Part shown: piece by piece, positions 37,081-44,854 of the stretch | How positions within the stretch are numbered: position 1 is the stretch's first letter | Layout: every line of letters starts with the position of its first letter | Assembly: GCF_029542085.1 (NCBI RefSeq) | Contig: NZ_CP107036.1 | Location: 2,914,001 to 2,978,000, forward strand | DNA: 64,000 nt | Direction of reading: 5' to 3' | From: Sphingobacterium sp. ML3W | GTDB taxonomy: Bacteria > Bacteroidota > Bacteroidia > Sphingobacteriales > Sphingobacteriaceae | Notes under the pieces: model-generated | The model's database searches: none | Seen by the model: only the letters and a program-made list of their open reading frames with translations | Told to the model about the DNA's origin: nothing | Made by a program: the position numbers and the translations under genes

Positions 37081-37539
37081 TCAGGGCAAGAAGGTTTTGA
37101 AAAACTTTCGAAATTTCCAGCCGAACAGAAGTACAATCGCTCCTAATAAAGTGATTAACCAAAGATTTGGGATCGCCCGTGACCTACGTTTATCTATACT
37201 CGACTTTAGCTCGGTTTGGAAGCGCCTATCGCTGGATTGGGAGGAAAGCTCATTTTTGACACCTGTATTCACTTTGGATTCCAGCATAACAAGTTGTCCA
37301 TGCTGTCCAATCAATCCACTATCCGGATGAAAACGAAAATTGCTATCAGACCAGAATAACCAGTACCGAGATTGGCTGTCATGTTGCACGCCATATTGTA
37401 GCTCTATTTGCTTATGATGCTGAGCCATATCGCTTTTAGACAACCAACTCTCCTTATCCCTACTTTGATAGAGCCTACAGGAACCTAGGTACGAGCATGC
37501 AATGACAAAGAGTAGACATTTGTAAATATACTTTTCCAT
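37081..37539 (-). CDS. Lipoprotein with C-terminal membrane anchor, unimolecular-spanin-like
   Basis: A 152-aa protein. The frame opens at 37563, but the ATG at 37539 is chosen because a near-perfect Shine-Dalgarno (GAGGAGGGG) lies just before it, which is unusual in Bacteroidota. The N-terminus is a lipoprotein signal with lipobox LGSC (Cys21). A soluble stretch of about 100 residues follows, and a single membrane helix near residues 126-141 (LWLITLLGAIVLLFGW) with a basic tail closes the protein. A lipid anchor at one end and an inner membrane helix at the other is the layout of phage u-spanins, which fuse inner and outer membranes at lysis. It follows the peptidoglycan hydrolase gene directly, the usual spanin position. 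Sequence similarity to a known spanin is not claimed. Confidence 0.62.
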   Translation of the reverse strand: MEKYIYKCLLFVIACSYLGSCRLYQSRDKESWLSKSDMAQHHKQIELQYGVQHDSQSRYWLFWSDSNFRFHPDSGLIGQHGQLVMLESKVNTGVKNELSSQSSDRRFQTELKSSIDKRRSRAIPNLWLITLLGAIVLLFGWKFRKFFKTFLP

Positions 37540-37550
37540 ATCCCCTCCTC

Positions 37551-38141
37551 TCAGTCTATCCAATTTGAAAATGCATAGATCGTCACGATTGGACGCCGCT
37601 TAGACAGCACCCGATCTTCCACATTTCCCTCCACAGTCAGTATAAAACTTTTTTCTCTTTTCTGGACGATCCCCACATGGTTGATCCGTCCCTGCCGCTG
37701 ACTATAGATCGCAAAGAGATCTGCCGGCCGAATGCTCTCCCGCTTTATCTGCTGCCCGGTATAACGACGGGCCATGGGAAATAGTGCTGGGCTCCAGGCA
37801 TTGCGTGGTGCTGTACGTCCCGCCTTTCCATAACACCAGGACACAAACGCCGCACACCAGGCATAACCTTTGCCTAGACCTGTGTAGGCCAGGTATTCCT
37901 CCACCTTAGCGCCATCATTATTGCCTGTTGCTTCCGTAATACCGATCTCCTGTACAGCAATCTGGACAATACGTTTGCGAAGAGCGACCATGCGATCCTG
38001 ATGCCCAGGTCTGGCCCCCATAGCTATAGACCTGGGCTGATTTCCAAATGGTTTCCGCGCTACAGCAGGATGGCTAAAACCGCCAAGAAAGAGAACAGCG
38101 ACAAAAAGAACACCGAAAAATAAAGAATGCATTGTTGCCAT
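37551..38141 (-). CDS. Exported CHAP-type peptidoglycan hydrolase, endolysin-like
   Basis: A 196-aa protein. Residues 4-28 form a signal peptide or signal-anchor (LFFGVLFVAVLFLGGF). The CHAP/NlpC-P60-like papain fold follows, with the catalytic Cys96 in YAWCAAFVSWC, the His155 in RINHVGIV and a polar third residue in VEGNVED near 171-173. Preceding text (IVQIAVQEIGITEATGNNDG) is the usual start of phage and prophage amidase/endopeptidase CHAP domains. If translation starts at 38141 or 38132 the gene overlaps the membrane-protein gene upstream by 73-82 bp. A start at Met41 (38021) would remove both the overlap and the signal. Overlap plus signal is favoured because lysis genes commonly overlap. 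Confidence 0.82.
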   Translation of the reverse strand: MATMHSLFFGVLFVAVLFLGGFSHPAVARKPFGNQPRSIAMGARPGHQDRMVALRKRIVQIAVQEIGITEATGNNDGAKVEEYLAYTGLGKGYAWCAAFVSWCYGKAGRTAPRNAWSPALFPMARRYTGQQIKRESIRPADLFAIYSQRQGRINHVGIVQKREKSFILTVEGNVEDRVLSKRRPIVTIYAFSNWID

Positions 38142-38446
38142 GATGTCAATTGATTAAAGTGATAACTAAGGTCCTGACGGAAAAACTTAAAAGGCTGCCA
38201 GAGCAGTTCCTGCAGCCAGTAACAGCAGTAGATCGCAAGCAATCCGGTCAGGATAGCAAAGAGCAAGACCGATAGGATACCGATATCCAATACACCGGCT
38301 GTGGGATCTATGGCCTGGAGCAAAAGACCCGCTGAAATAAAAAACAAGCAAAGACAGACCAGCACAATTCCGAGAAGCTGCCTATTTGTTAAAGGCCAAT
38401 AGATATCCTCGATATCAGTGACCATTTCGTTTTGTAATGTTTTCAT
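38060..38446 (-). CDS. Three-helix small membrane protein, holin-like
   Basis: A 128-aa membrane protein with three predicted helices at about residues 22-46 (LGIVLVCLCLFFISAGLLL), 53-77 (ILSVLLFAILTGLLAIYCC) and 106-128 (ILYFSVFFLSLFSFLAVLAI). The first 20 residues are polar and acidic; the loop between helices 2 and 3 is aromatic and basic. Size and three-helix layout match class I holins. Holins are too diverse for sequence calls, so the assignment rests on topology and on the overlap with a CHAP hydrolase gene followed by a spanin-like gene. A different role, as an unrelated small membrane protein, is possible. Confidence 0.6.
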   Translation of the reverse strand: MKTLQNEMVTDIEDIYWPLTNRQLLGIVLVCLCLFFISAGLLLQAIDPTAGVLDIGILSVLLFAILTGLLAIYCCYWLQELLWQPFKFFRQDLSYHFNQLTSWQQCILYFSVFFLSLFSFLAVLAILL

Positions 38447-38482
38447 TTTTAATAAATCATTTAATAATCCGATCTATAGTAG

Positions 38483-39037
38483 CTATGCGAATAGCCCCAG
38501 ATACTGACTATTTGAAAAATTAGTTTTATCTCTATCATGTACAATCAAGTAAAGATGTACAGGCAGCTCTTCCATTCCTTCGGGTAACTGCAGCTGCAAC
38601 TTGCCATCATGCCGCAGGGCCACTTCCTCATTGATTGCAGCCAGCTCTTGCGTTATAGCATACGCACAGAGGATGACGCCATCATCCCGTTCATCCCTTC
38701 TATATTTTTCCGCGATGGGATCCCAAGTTAGCCCAATAGTTGCTCCCTGACGCTCAACGGAGTAGACCCTCATGGAAGCCTTCACGCCCGCACTCAATTT
38801 TGCTTTTGCTGGGTCTACTTCAATATTGGGATAGGTACCTACCATGGCCCCGTGTAATATGGCAGACATTGCACGCCCGATCGCCGACTTTTTGTTTTTA
38901 CGTGAGGTATAACCCAGCTGTATGATATAATTCACCGGATTGAGGAATTTCCTCGCTTTGGTGAATTTCATCTGCACTGTTTCGGTCCCATTGGCCACAA
39001 AAACCCGACTTTCCTTTTGTTTCGATAATATTTTCAT
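38483..39037 (-). CDS. DUF6266-family protein (second copy, divergent N-terminus)
   Basis: A 184-aa paralogue of the gene at 39130-39774. The frame runs from 39130, overlapping the upstream gene's stop, but the ATG at 39037 fits better: it gives a start without odd hydrophobic residues and lies below the inverted repeat at 39090. Shared features with the first copy are the segment LQANI/SAILHGAMVGTYPNIEVDPAKAKLS (conserved VGTYPN), the W(D/T) strand and the closing NSQYLGLFA, comparable to THYLGELDL. It lacks the family's usual N-terminal MGxIxxGxxGGFSGKAG signature. No signal peptide is present, so it is cytosolic or leaves the cell by a leaderless route. Function unknown. Confidence 0.75.
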   Translation of the reverse strand: MKILSKQKESRVFVANGTETVQMKFTKARKFLNPVNYIIQLGYTSRKNKKSAIGRAMSAILHGAMVGTYPNIEVDPAKAKLSAGVKASMRVYSVERQGATIGLTWDPIAEKYRRDERDDGVILCAYAITQELAAINEEVALRHDGKLQLQLPEGMEELPVHLYLIVHDRDKTNFSNSQYLGLFA

Positions 39038-39089
39038 TTCATTTACAATTGATTCCCAAATGTATGGGAGTAAACACCTTACTAATTTT

Positions 39090-39120
39090 AATATGACCGG
39101 TATTACGTACCGGTCATATT
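39090..39120. repeat. Perfect 13-bp inverted repeat between the two DUF6266 genes
   Basis: AATATGACCGGTA and TACCGGTCATATT flank a 5-nt centre (ttacg). The dyad lies between the stop codon of one DUF6266 gene and the start of the next. It has no T-run on the minus strand, so it could be an operator, an attenuator or an mRNA-stability hairpin. The core TACCGGT recurs about 45 bp upstream of the first DUF6266 gene (near 39818). Confidence 0.6.
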
Positions 39121-39129
39121 GCTTTAACA

Positions 39130-39774
39130 CTAGACTAGATCCAGTTCGCCGAGATAGTGTGTTCGGCTGATCCTTTTGTTCTTACGATCGGCAAAGAAGA
39201 GCCAGAGCTGTCCTTTACCTCCGAGGAAGTGTTCTGGCAGTTCAATATCTGCTGTCCCCAATCCCCTGGTAGGAGGTTCGGGAGCTGTCATAAACTCGTC
39301 CAGCGCAGGCTGGTACAGCAAAATGTAGACACGATCGTCAAGATTGCCGTGCTGGATTTCAATAGCTTTATTTGTCCAGCTGACCATTAACATTCCGGCG
39401 GCCACCTCAGCTTTTACCGTACCACCGGGCTGCAAACTTCCCTGCGAAATTTGTACCTTAGCATAGTCAAGCGTAAAGTTGGGATAGGTCCCTACGACAG
39501 CCGTCTTGATATTGGCCTGCAGCGCCGCATTTGTTGGCGTCATCGTGTTGGCGTTGATCTGCGAAAAACCTACCTGCACAAAGGGTGCGATAGGCATAAT
39601 AAATTTGGCAATGGTGTAGAACCGAGCCTGCTGAATCAGTTGCTCTTCAGTCGCGGGCTTATTGCTTTTTTTTGAAAGCCCACGGATGTAATCAATGCTT
39701 TTCCAGCTAGCTCCTATTACCGACCCAGCTTTACCACTGAATCCACCATTTGCACCTTTTCTAATTGTTCCCAT
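39130..39774 (-). CDS. DUF6266-family protein
   Basis: A 214-aa protein with the full family signature at its start: MGTIRKGANGGFSGKAGSVI, then WKSIDYIRGL and KKSNKPATEEQLIQQARF. The rest is beta-rich, ending in a strand RTHYLGELDL. DUF6266 proteins are common and often multi-copy in Sphingobacteriaceae; no function is established as far as I know. There is no signal peptide although the Gly-rich start looks surface- or filament-like. It is the first gene of a minus-strand run that continues through a second DUF6266 copy and the holin/endolysin/spanin-like genes, which makes it a candidate cargo or structural partner. Confidence 0.87.
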   Translation of the reverse strand: MGTIRKGANGGFSGKAGSVIGASWKSIDYIRGLSKKSNKPATEEQLIQQARFYTIAKFIMPIAPFVQVGFSQINANTMTPTNAALQANIKTAVVGTYPNFTLDYAKVQISQGSLQPGGTVKAEVAAGMLMVSWTNKAIEIQHGNLDDRVYILLYQPALDEFMTAPEPPTRGLGTADIELPEHFLGGKGQLWLFFADRKNKRISRTHYLGELDLV

Positions 39775-39927
39775 GTTATTATTTTTTAAAAGTTTAAAAC
39801 ATGTAAAAACTTGACTTTTACCGGTATATCATGCTTTACAACAACAAACATAAAATCGATAATTCGTAATTTCAAGGTAGAAAATTGGATAGTCCGATCG
39901 CTGTCCTAGCCCTATTTGCCCTAGGAT

Positions 39928-40041
39928 TTATAGCGCATACAATTGTCCGTTTGCTGTCCATGCCAAAAAGATCTCTGTAACCTGGCCAATTCGATATCGC
40001 TTCAATATCACTTCGTGCCCTATCCGTACTTGATTCGGCAT
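39928..40041 (-). CDS. Possible 37-aa microprotein upstream of the DUF6266 genes
   Basis: A short open frame with coherent text (MPNQVRIGHEVILKRYRIGQ, then an EIFLAWTANGQLYAL ending). It resembles one small beta domain but matches nothing I recognise. It may be the end of a decayed gene. It lies 154 bp upstream of the first DUF6266 gene on the same strand. Confidence 0.3.
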   Translation of the reverse strand: MPNQVRIGHEVILKRYRIGQVTEIFLAWTANGQLYAL

Positions 40042-40265
40042 TTATCCACTGTTTCTCTACTTATTACCTACTGTTTTCCTACTCTTTTAGTAGGGAATCA
40101 GTGGAGGATATGTAGCGGAATACAGCAGTGATTGCGAATATGGTACGAAGCAGCAATGAAGAAGTCTTGAATAAGGGACGGAAAATGGAAAGGAGAAAGC
40201 TTTGTTATCTAAAAAAATCGAAAGTAAACGAAAGAAGAAAAGTGAAGAATCGGATTACAGGAAAA

Positions 40266-40607
40266 TTAATCCGCGAGGTGGTGGTATTTCTTTTTGAAAG
40301 CGACCATATCCGCATGCAAAAAATATTTGCCGGTGTGGTCTTTTTTGATCGGGAGTATCAAACCCTATTTTTCACAGCGGTAGAGTGTTTTTGAAACAAT
40401 GCCTACGTAGCGGCATACCTCTTTGCTATGCACCAGTTCTAGCGGAGGATCGGGCAGTTTTCGGAGAATCAATGCTTTGATCTGCTCGGAAGAATCCGTG
40501 ATCTTGTCAACAAGATACCTGAATGCGTCATGCAAACAGGGCTGGCGACATTCTTTTGGCTTAGCAGAAATGTCAAAACAGCCCTCACAATGTAAATATT
40601 TATTCAT
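40266..40607 (-). pseudogene. Cys-rich helix-turn-helix protein interrupted by an in-frame amber codon
   Basis: The first 80 codons give an N-terminal Cys-rich part (CEGC, then CRQPC) and a MerR/excisionase-type helix-turn-helix (LVHSKEVCRYVGIVSKTLYR). A TAG at 40365-40367 follows CEK. The same frame then continues with GLILPIKKDHTGKYFLHADM and VAFKKKYHHLAD to a TAA at 40266, and this is exactly the wing that completes such DNA-binding domains. So an intact gene of about 113 codons carries one nonsense codon. Either it is a recent pseudogene, a readthrough occurs, or the base is a sequencing error. It is the fourth of a minus-strand run of regulators. Confidence 0.65.
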
Positions 40608-40640
40608 AGATTGGGATTTAGGATCAATTGCCCTCCCCTT

Positions 40641-40724
40641 TCACAGCCGGAAAACCAATTGATCGGGTTTATAATAATTGAAGATTTTCATACCTACACC
40701 ACTTGCCCCATCCCATTTATTCAT
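40641..40724 (-). CDS. Possible 27-aa microprotein overlapping the end of the regulator gene
   Basis: The ATG at 40724 overlaps the last codons of the 350-aa regulator gene (8 bp shared), a spacing typical of translational coupling. The frame (MNKWDGASGVGMKIFNYYKP, then DQLVFRL) is short but protein-like. No family recognised. Confidence 0.3.
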   Translation of the reverse strand: MNKWDGASGVGMKIFNYYKPDQLVFRL

Positions 40725-41769
40725 GACTTTTAAGAATTTTATTTCGGTATTGCATAGCCTGTTCAGAAAGTAAATTGAGAAATTTACTTTTGAGCCGACT
40801 TGAGCTTTTGACCATCAGATTGGACCGCCTTAAAATTGCATGAAATACCCGCTCCAGAAAGGACAGGATTTCTGGATGGGTGGTGCTGACATTTTGCAGC
40901 ATAAATAAGGTAAAAAATGCTTTTTTAGGCTTATTCCCTACTCCCATTAGTGTAATACCCTCGCGCATGACCGATTCAAAATCATAGAGTTCGATCCATG
41001 CTCCCTTTATTTTTTTACCTTCCAGAATGATGGGATTGAGGTATTTCACGAGCTCATCGACCTCAGCCAGCAACCCTTCAACAGTCTCCTGCTGTTCAAA
41101 CTTACCATATACATAACACTCATCAATGAGCCGGAGCAGTTTTTCAAAAGTATGTCTATCCCATATTTCTTCACTGCCAATAGCAGCATAGCTTTCAAAT
41201 ATGGTACGAAAGCGTAATGACAAGTCAAAGTGCTTTACTTTTCTCAGAAACTCTTCAAAGGTGATTCTTTCATCCACAATATGATGATAGTACATAAAAA
41301 TCTTAAAAAAAGCCAGTTGCTCAAAGCCCACCAGATGAAACAGTGGCACCTCCGAACATACCATTTTTACCCAGGGACTGTCCCTGCTGGCCAAGGTTTC
41401 CATTTCCTCGCAGAGGGCCTCGATATATTGTTGAAGGTCTGTAAATTCGAGGCGCAACAGTGGTATATAGCTGGAGTCGATTGACAATACAGTCTGGGGT
41501 GCAAAGCCCGATAATTTTTCAGGTCTGGCTTCTGCTGCTGCCCGCTGTTGCAATTGTCGTTCGATATCGTACATACGGATATCGAAATGGCGAGCAAGCC
41601 GATAAAATTCGGGACCAGTCAAATACGTCGTACCCCTTTGCCGATTGCGCAGCGAACGCTTTTCAATGCAAAGCAATTCCATCATTTCCGCTGTCGTTCG
41701 ATCAGGGTCATTTATTTTTTCTTCGATAATCTGAAACAGGATAAGTTGTATATCAATATCAGGCTGCAT
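40717..41769 (-). CDS. Putative transcriptional regulator with N-terminal helix-turn-helix and unknown C-terminal domain
   Basis: A 350-aa cytosolic protein. Residues 1-75 look like a Bacteroidota-type helix-turn-helix (TAEMMELLCIEKRSLRNRQR, then LTGPEFYRLARHFDIRMYDI), where a regulator pairs an XRE-like head with LARHF. The remaining 270 residues are helical and rich in Leu, Phe and Glu; I do not recognise the domain, which may bind a ligand or partner. A perfect dyad GGTAA-N5-TTACC sits 122-136 bp upstream of its start, and two more occur upstream of the neighbouring membrane-protein gene, suggesting a shared regulon. Confidence 0.6.
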   Translation of the reverse strand: MQPDIDIQLILFQIIEEKINDPDRTTAEMMELLCIEKRSLRNRQRGTTYLTGPEFYRLARHFDIRMYDIERQLQQRAAAEARPEKLSGFAPQTVLSIDSSYIPLLRLEFTDLQQYIEALCEEMETLASRDSPWVKMVCSEVPLFHLVGFEQLAFFKIFMYYHHIVDERITFEEFLRKVKHFDLSLRFRTIFESYAAIGSEEIWDRHTFEKLLRLIDECYVYGKFEQQETVEGLLAEVDELVKYLNPIILEGKKIKGAWIELYDFESVMREGITLMGVGNKPKKAFFTLFMLQNVSTTHPEILSFLERVFHAILRRSNLMVKSSSRLKSKFLNLLSEQAMQYRNKILKSHE

Positions 41770-41890
41770 AAACTGGATAACGCTAAAGTTAATTATTTAA
41801 AATAATAAACTTTAAATATAACATAAACCTTAATTGATTAAAAATAAAACTTTATATGATACAATTATTTTACCAAACGATTTATCTAAC

Positions 41891-41905
41891 GGTAAAATTT
41901 TTACC
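41891..41905. promoter_or_regulatory. Candidate operator GGTAA-N5-TTACC (site 3)
   Basis: The 15-bp dyad lies in a longer perfect palindrome, ACGGTAAAA-T-TTTTACCGT (41889-41907), upstream of the 350-aa regulator gene. The same 5-N5-5 pattern occurs twice near 43 kb. Confidence 0.55.
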
Positions 41906-41939
41906 GTCAAGCAGCTAGAAATAAAATATTGATCTTTTG

Positions 41940-42944
41940 CTAATCCATTTTGAATTTACTTATTATTTTGGCTACCAACGTAGGCTCTATCCGGTAATAG
42001 CCTCCGGGCTTATGCAGACAGCGGTACGAATAAAGTTTATTTTGCACATTTTTTTTGGTGATCTTTTCAAACAGATCTTCAAGGACAGGAGATATAATAA
42101 TATAGTACTCTTCCAGGTCGAATAACATAATATGGTCAGCACGAATATACAACGTCTTGTTGATCTGTATAAAATCTCCTTCAAAGATTGTGTCAAGCGG
42201 CTCATCGTCCTCAGTTAAAAAAGGGATGACATGACCTTCGTTAATTATTGCATAATCAAAATCTTCTCCATATATAAATGCGAAAAACTCCACATCTATT
42301 ATCTCCCTAGCTGGATCAGTAGATTTAACTTTTTCTGCCTCTACAAATGTATTGGCAAGCTTTTGTGCTTCGTCTATTAACCGCTTATCTTCACGATCTT
42401 TTGATCTCGTTTTTTTAGCGGGATTTTTATACTGGGCACTCAAAATTGCAAACATTCGTTTTCGATATCCTTTGAAGAAGATCAATACAAAATAGCCAAT
42501 TATTACTGCTGATAAGTAATATTTAAAATCAACCTGTCGATAAAAAGCCATGATTTCTGGTTCGATTCTCGAAACATACACTTCAGCTAAAGCTTTGCCC
42601 AGCGCACTGCTATTCCGTCCTGTATTAAAGAGGGCATATCCAAAAAATAAGTGGGTGAACGTATAAGGGACGACAGCCCATAATGCCTGATCATTGGGCG
42701 GGTTATGTTTAAAATTTAGCTGTGCGATCATAACGACGGTACAGAACCAAAATCCATAAAAAGCCGTCGCCGATGATAAAGACCATGTAATTCGGTCTAC
42801 AATCATTTTATCATAAAGGGGCTCAGCTAAAGACCTAAGCGCAGGAATATAAGCCGCAAAATTACAGATAGCCACCACTAGAATACCGGCAACAATGCAG
42901 ATAAGATAATCATACCACCTAGGTTTACCTTTTGTTTCAATCAT
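41940..42944 (-). CDS. Four-helix membrane protein with a cytosolic C-terminal domain, function unknown
   Basis: A 334-aa inner membrane protein. Helices lie at about residues 13-32 (LICIVAGILVVAICNFAAY), 55-75 (SSATAFYGFWFCTVVMIA), 90-105 and 140-160 (YLSAVIIGYFVLIFF). A charged cytosolic tail starts near 170. The last 90 residues (FIQINKTLYIRADHIMLFDL, then RCLHKPGGYYRI) loosely recall a LytTR DNA-binding domain in strand order, but key residues are not convincing. A membrane-anchored regulator is one possibility. Two GGTAA-N5-TTACC dyads sit 53-98 bp upstream of its start, spaced three helical turns apart. Confidence 0.55.
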   Translation of the reverse strand: MIETKGKPRWYDYLICIVAGILVVAICNFAAYIPALRSLAEPLYDKMIVDRITWSLSSATAFYGFWFCTVVMIAQLNFKHNPPNDQALWAVVPYTFTHLFFGYALFNTGRNSSALGKALAEVYVSRIEPEIMAFYRQVDFKYYLSAVIIGYFVLIFFKGYRKRMFAILSAQYKNPAKKTRSKDREDKRLIDEAQKLANTFVEAEKVKSTDPAREIIDVEFFAFIYGEDFDYAIINEGHVIPFLTEDDEPLDTIFEGDFIQINKTLYIRADHIMLFDLEEYYIIISPVLEDLFEKITKKNVQNKLYSYRCLHKPGGYYRIEPTLVAKIISKFKMD

Positions 42945-42996
42945 AATCGGTCAAATAATTGGCTGTAAATATATTATTTTAAACAGGCCCAACATA

Positions 42997-43042
42997 GGTA
43001 ATATATTTACCCAAATGCAGGCTCTTTGGTAAAACAATTACC
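42997..43042. promoter_or_regulatory. Two candidate operators GGTAA-N5-TTACC in phase (sites 1 and 2)
   Basis: GGTAA-TATAT-TTACC at 42997-43011 and GGTAA-AACAA-TTACC at 43028-43042. Their starts are 31 bp apart, close to three turns of B-DNA, so dimers bound to both would lie on the same face. They sit in the divergent gap between the membrane-protein gene and the Crp/Fnr-like gene. Crp/Fnr proteins bind such 5-bp half-site dyads, so the nearby Crp-like protein is a candidate binder. Confidence 0.6.
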
Positions 43043-43184
43043 TTTCGAATGAATATCAAAGTGCCTAAATTTACTTTATTCGAAATTCATTTCCTGATGA
43101 ATATCGAGAACATATATAAACCTTATGAGCAAACGGCCAATTATTGAGCATACCATTGCCATATTATAATAACGATTTGACTAA

Positions 43185-43799
43185 ATGGGAACATACTATT
43201 CTGAAAAAGAAGCACTCCTGACATTTTATACCTATTGGGAAAAATTTCATCCGGGGCTTGAAGACTTCCACAAGAGCTGGTTGCTGAAAAATGGGGAGAT
43301 TATACCGATGACAAGAGGTCAGATCCTATCGGAGACTCCACATATGCAATCCACACTCTACATTGTATTGGTAGGTATATTGGCAAAAGAGCGTTATTGT
43401 CCCGATCGGGACGAACGACTCATCATGACGGTAGCCTTACCCCATATGGGATTTTTCACGACGATGCATTTTTTTAGCAGAAGTCCAGCATTGGGAGATA
43501 TTGTCTGTTTAAAATCGGGATTAGTCCTCAAGATTCCCTACAAAGCCATAGGCCCCTATCGTAATCAGGAAAAAGCCATCGACACGTTAATTGATCTCTT
43601 GGTCAATAAGAAAAAATACCAACTTGACCATCTTCGGGTAATGGATTCATTGCTTATATCCACAGATCGTTATTTCTACTTCGCAGACCAACTACCGCAG
43701 CTCTGTCATACGCTTAGTCAAACCGAGCAAGCGCGGCTTTTACGCATGTCGGTGCGTTCTATTCGTCGGGCGAAGCAATTATATGTACGGAGCAAGTGA
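43185..43799 (+). CDS. Crp/Fnr-family transcriptional regulator
   Basis: A 204-aa regulator of the Crp/Fnr superfamily as found in Bacteroidota. The N-terminal half is a cyclic-nucleotide-binding-like beta barrel (IIPMTRGQILSETPHMQSTL, then YIVLVGILAKERY). A long helix follows near residue 130, and the C-terminal 40 residues hold a reduced helix-turn-helix (QTEQARLLRMSVRSIRRAKQ). The ligand-binding residues of true cAMP receptors are not seen, so the signal is unknown. It diverges from the four-helix membrane protein across a gap with two dyads. Its last 40 bp and about 80 bp beyond are duplicated, in decayed form, at 44855-44976. Confidence 0.82.
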   Translation: MGTYYSEKEALLTFYTYWEKFHPGLEDFHKSWLLKNGEIIPMTRGQILSETPHMQSTLYIVLVGILAKERYCPDRDERLIMTVALPHMGFFTTMHFFSRSPALGDIVCLKSGLVLKIPYKAIGPYRNQEKAIDTLIDLLVNKKKYQLDHLRVMDSLLISTDRYFYFADQLPQLCHTLSQTEQARLLRMSVRSIRRAKQLYVRSK

Positions 43800-43876
43800 T
43801 TTTTAGGTAACTTGATATCCTCGCTTCGGTCAAAAATCCTGGAATATCTTTGAATTAATGAAGAAAGATCAAGGAC
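43759..43876 (+). repeat. Direct repeat, copy A: end of the Crp/Fnr-like gene plus downstream DNA
   Basis: This segment and 44855-44976 align over about 120 bp in the same orientation, with shared blocks such as TGTCGGGCG-like TCGGGCG, ATATGTA, ATTTTTAGG, TGAT-TCCTCG and AATATCTTTGA. Identity looks to be about 75 percent by eye. The methyltransferase gene lies between the copies. Confidence 0.75.
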
Positions 43877-44026
43877 ATCAGAACAGAAATAGAGAAGTCT
43901 CTAGCAGTTTAATTTTGATGCATTGAATCAATCAAGTGTAGAGTGGGCAGTAGTAATACGATTAAATTTTGTTGCATCAATTCACCCCAGAAAAGCTAAT
44001 CTTGCGGTTACAACACATGAATTCTG

Positions 44027-44659
44027 TCATCCATTTGCGGCCGATTTCCGAAAGCTACAAAACACAAAATTCTGTGTCGTGTCAGATGGTGTCCGATGGT
44101 TTACGCTATGGCAATTGATCTTATTAAAATAATCCTTGAACTGATTTGTTAAACTTAATTCGGAATACTGTTTGATCTCAATGCCGCTGCATTTTTTTGG
44201 ACCTTGTTCAGAAAATGTGCCTATAACCAAAATTCCATCTGGATTTATATTTTCTTTTACCTTCTTTAGATAACCTGCAATATCATCTTCGCTTGTTAAA
44301 AAATGAAAAGCTGCCCGGTCATGCCAAAAATCATAACTTTCTGTAGGCACAAAATGAGTAATATCCTCGACGATCCACTTTACCTTATCAGCTTTATCGC
44401 CTAACCGTTGTCTTGCTCTGTCAATAGCTTTTTCGGAAATATCCAAGACCGTAATATCTTCATATCCCAAATCTATTAGATAATCGACCAGCAAGCTATC
44501 ACCACCACCAACGTCAATAATTTTTGCAGAGACAGGTACATTAAAAGCACTTAAATAATCCAAGGATGTTTGCGGTGTTTGCTGATACCAGCTTGTCTCT
44601 TTAAGCTCTTTGGTCTTGTAAATATTTTCCCAGTGATTTTTACGATTGAATCTTTCCAT
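44027..44659 (-). CDS. Class I SAM-dependent methyltransferase
   Basis: A 210-aa cytosolic methyltransferase. Motif I reads AKIIDVGGGDSLLVDYLIDL near residue 45 (the Gly-rich SAM loop), motif II has ITVLDISEKAIDRARQR near 70, and a WIVEDITHF strand near 95 and DFWHDRAAFHFL near 110 follow. The D-R-A-A-F-H-F and closing FVFCSFRK motif occur in a group of Bacteroidota and proteobacterial methyltransferases often called thiopurine- or tellurite-resistance-like, but the substrate is not known. It stands alone between two copies of a repeat, so it may have entered the locus by a duplication or insertion event. It is 227 bp from the Crp-like gene, convergent. Confidence 0.87.
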   Translation of the reverse strand: MERFNRKNHWENIYKTKELKETSWYQQTPQTSLDYLSAFNVPVSAKIIDVGGGDSLLVDYLIDLGYEDITVLDISEKAIDRARQRLGDKADKVKWIVEDITHFVPTESYDFWHDRAAFHFLTSEDDIAGYLKKVKENINPDGILVIGTFSEQGPKKCSGIEIKQYSELSLTNQFKDYFNKINCHSVNHRTPSDTTQNFVFCSFRKSAANG

Positions 44660-44854
44660 ACATGTTTTTATGTTATGAACTTATTTAATTTATAGGCTGT
44701 TGCACCTGTCATATTCCGTTTGGGCTGTTGACCTATTTAACTATGAAGACTTAAATCTACAAAAAAGAGTCTATAAGCTCTTGCTATCAATCCATTTTGC
44801 TGGTCGGATTTTAGAAAACAGCCCCCCTTTAGGAACGATCGCATTCATTGCGAT

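Noticed and set aside
40128..40394. Plus-strand frame of 88 codons
   Set aside because: Antisense to the interrupted helix-turn-helix gene, whose minus-strand text is clearly coding.
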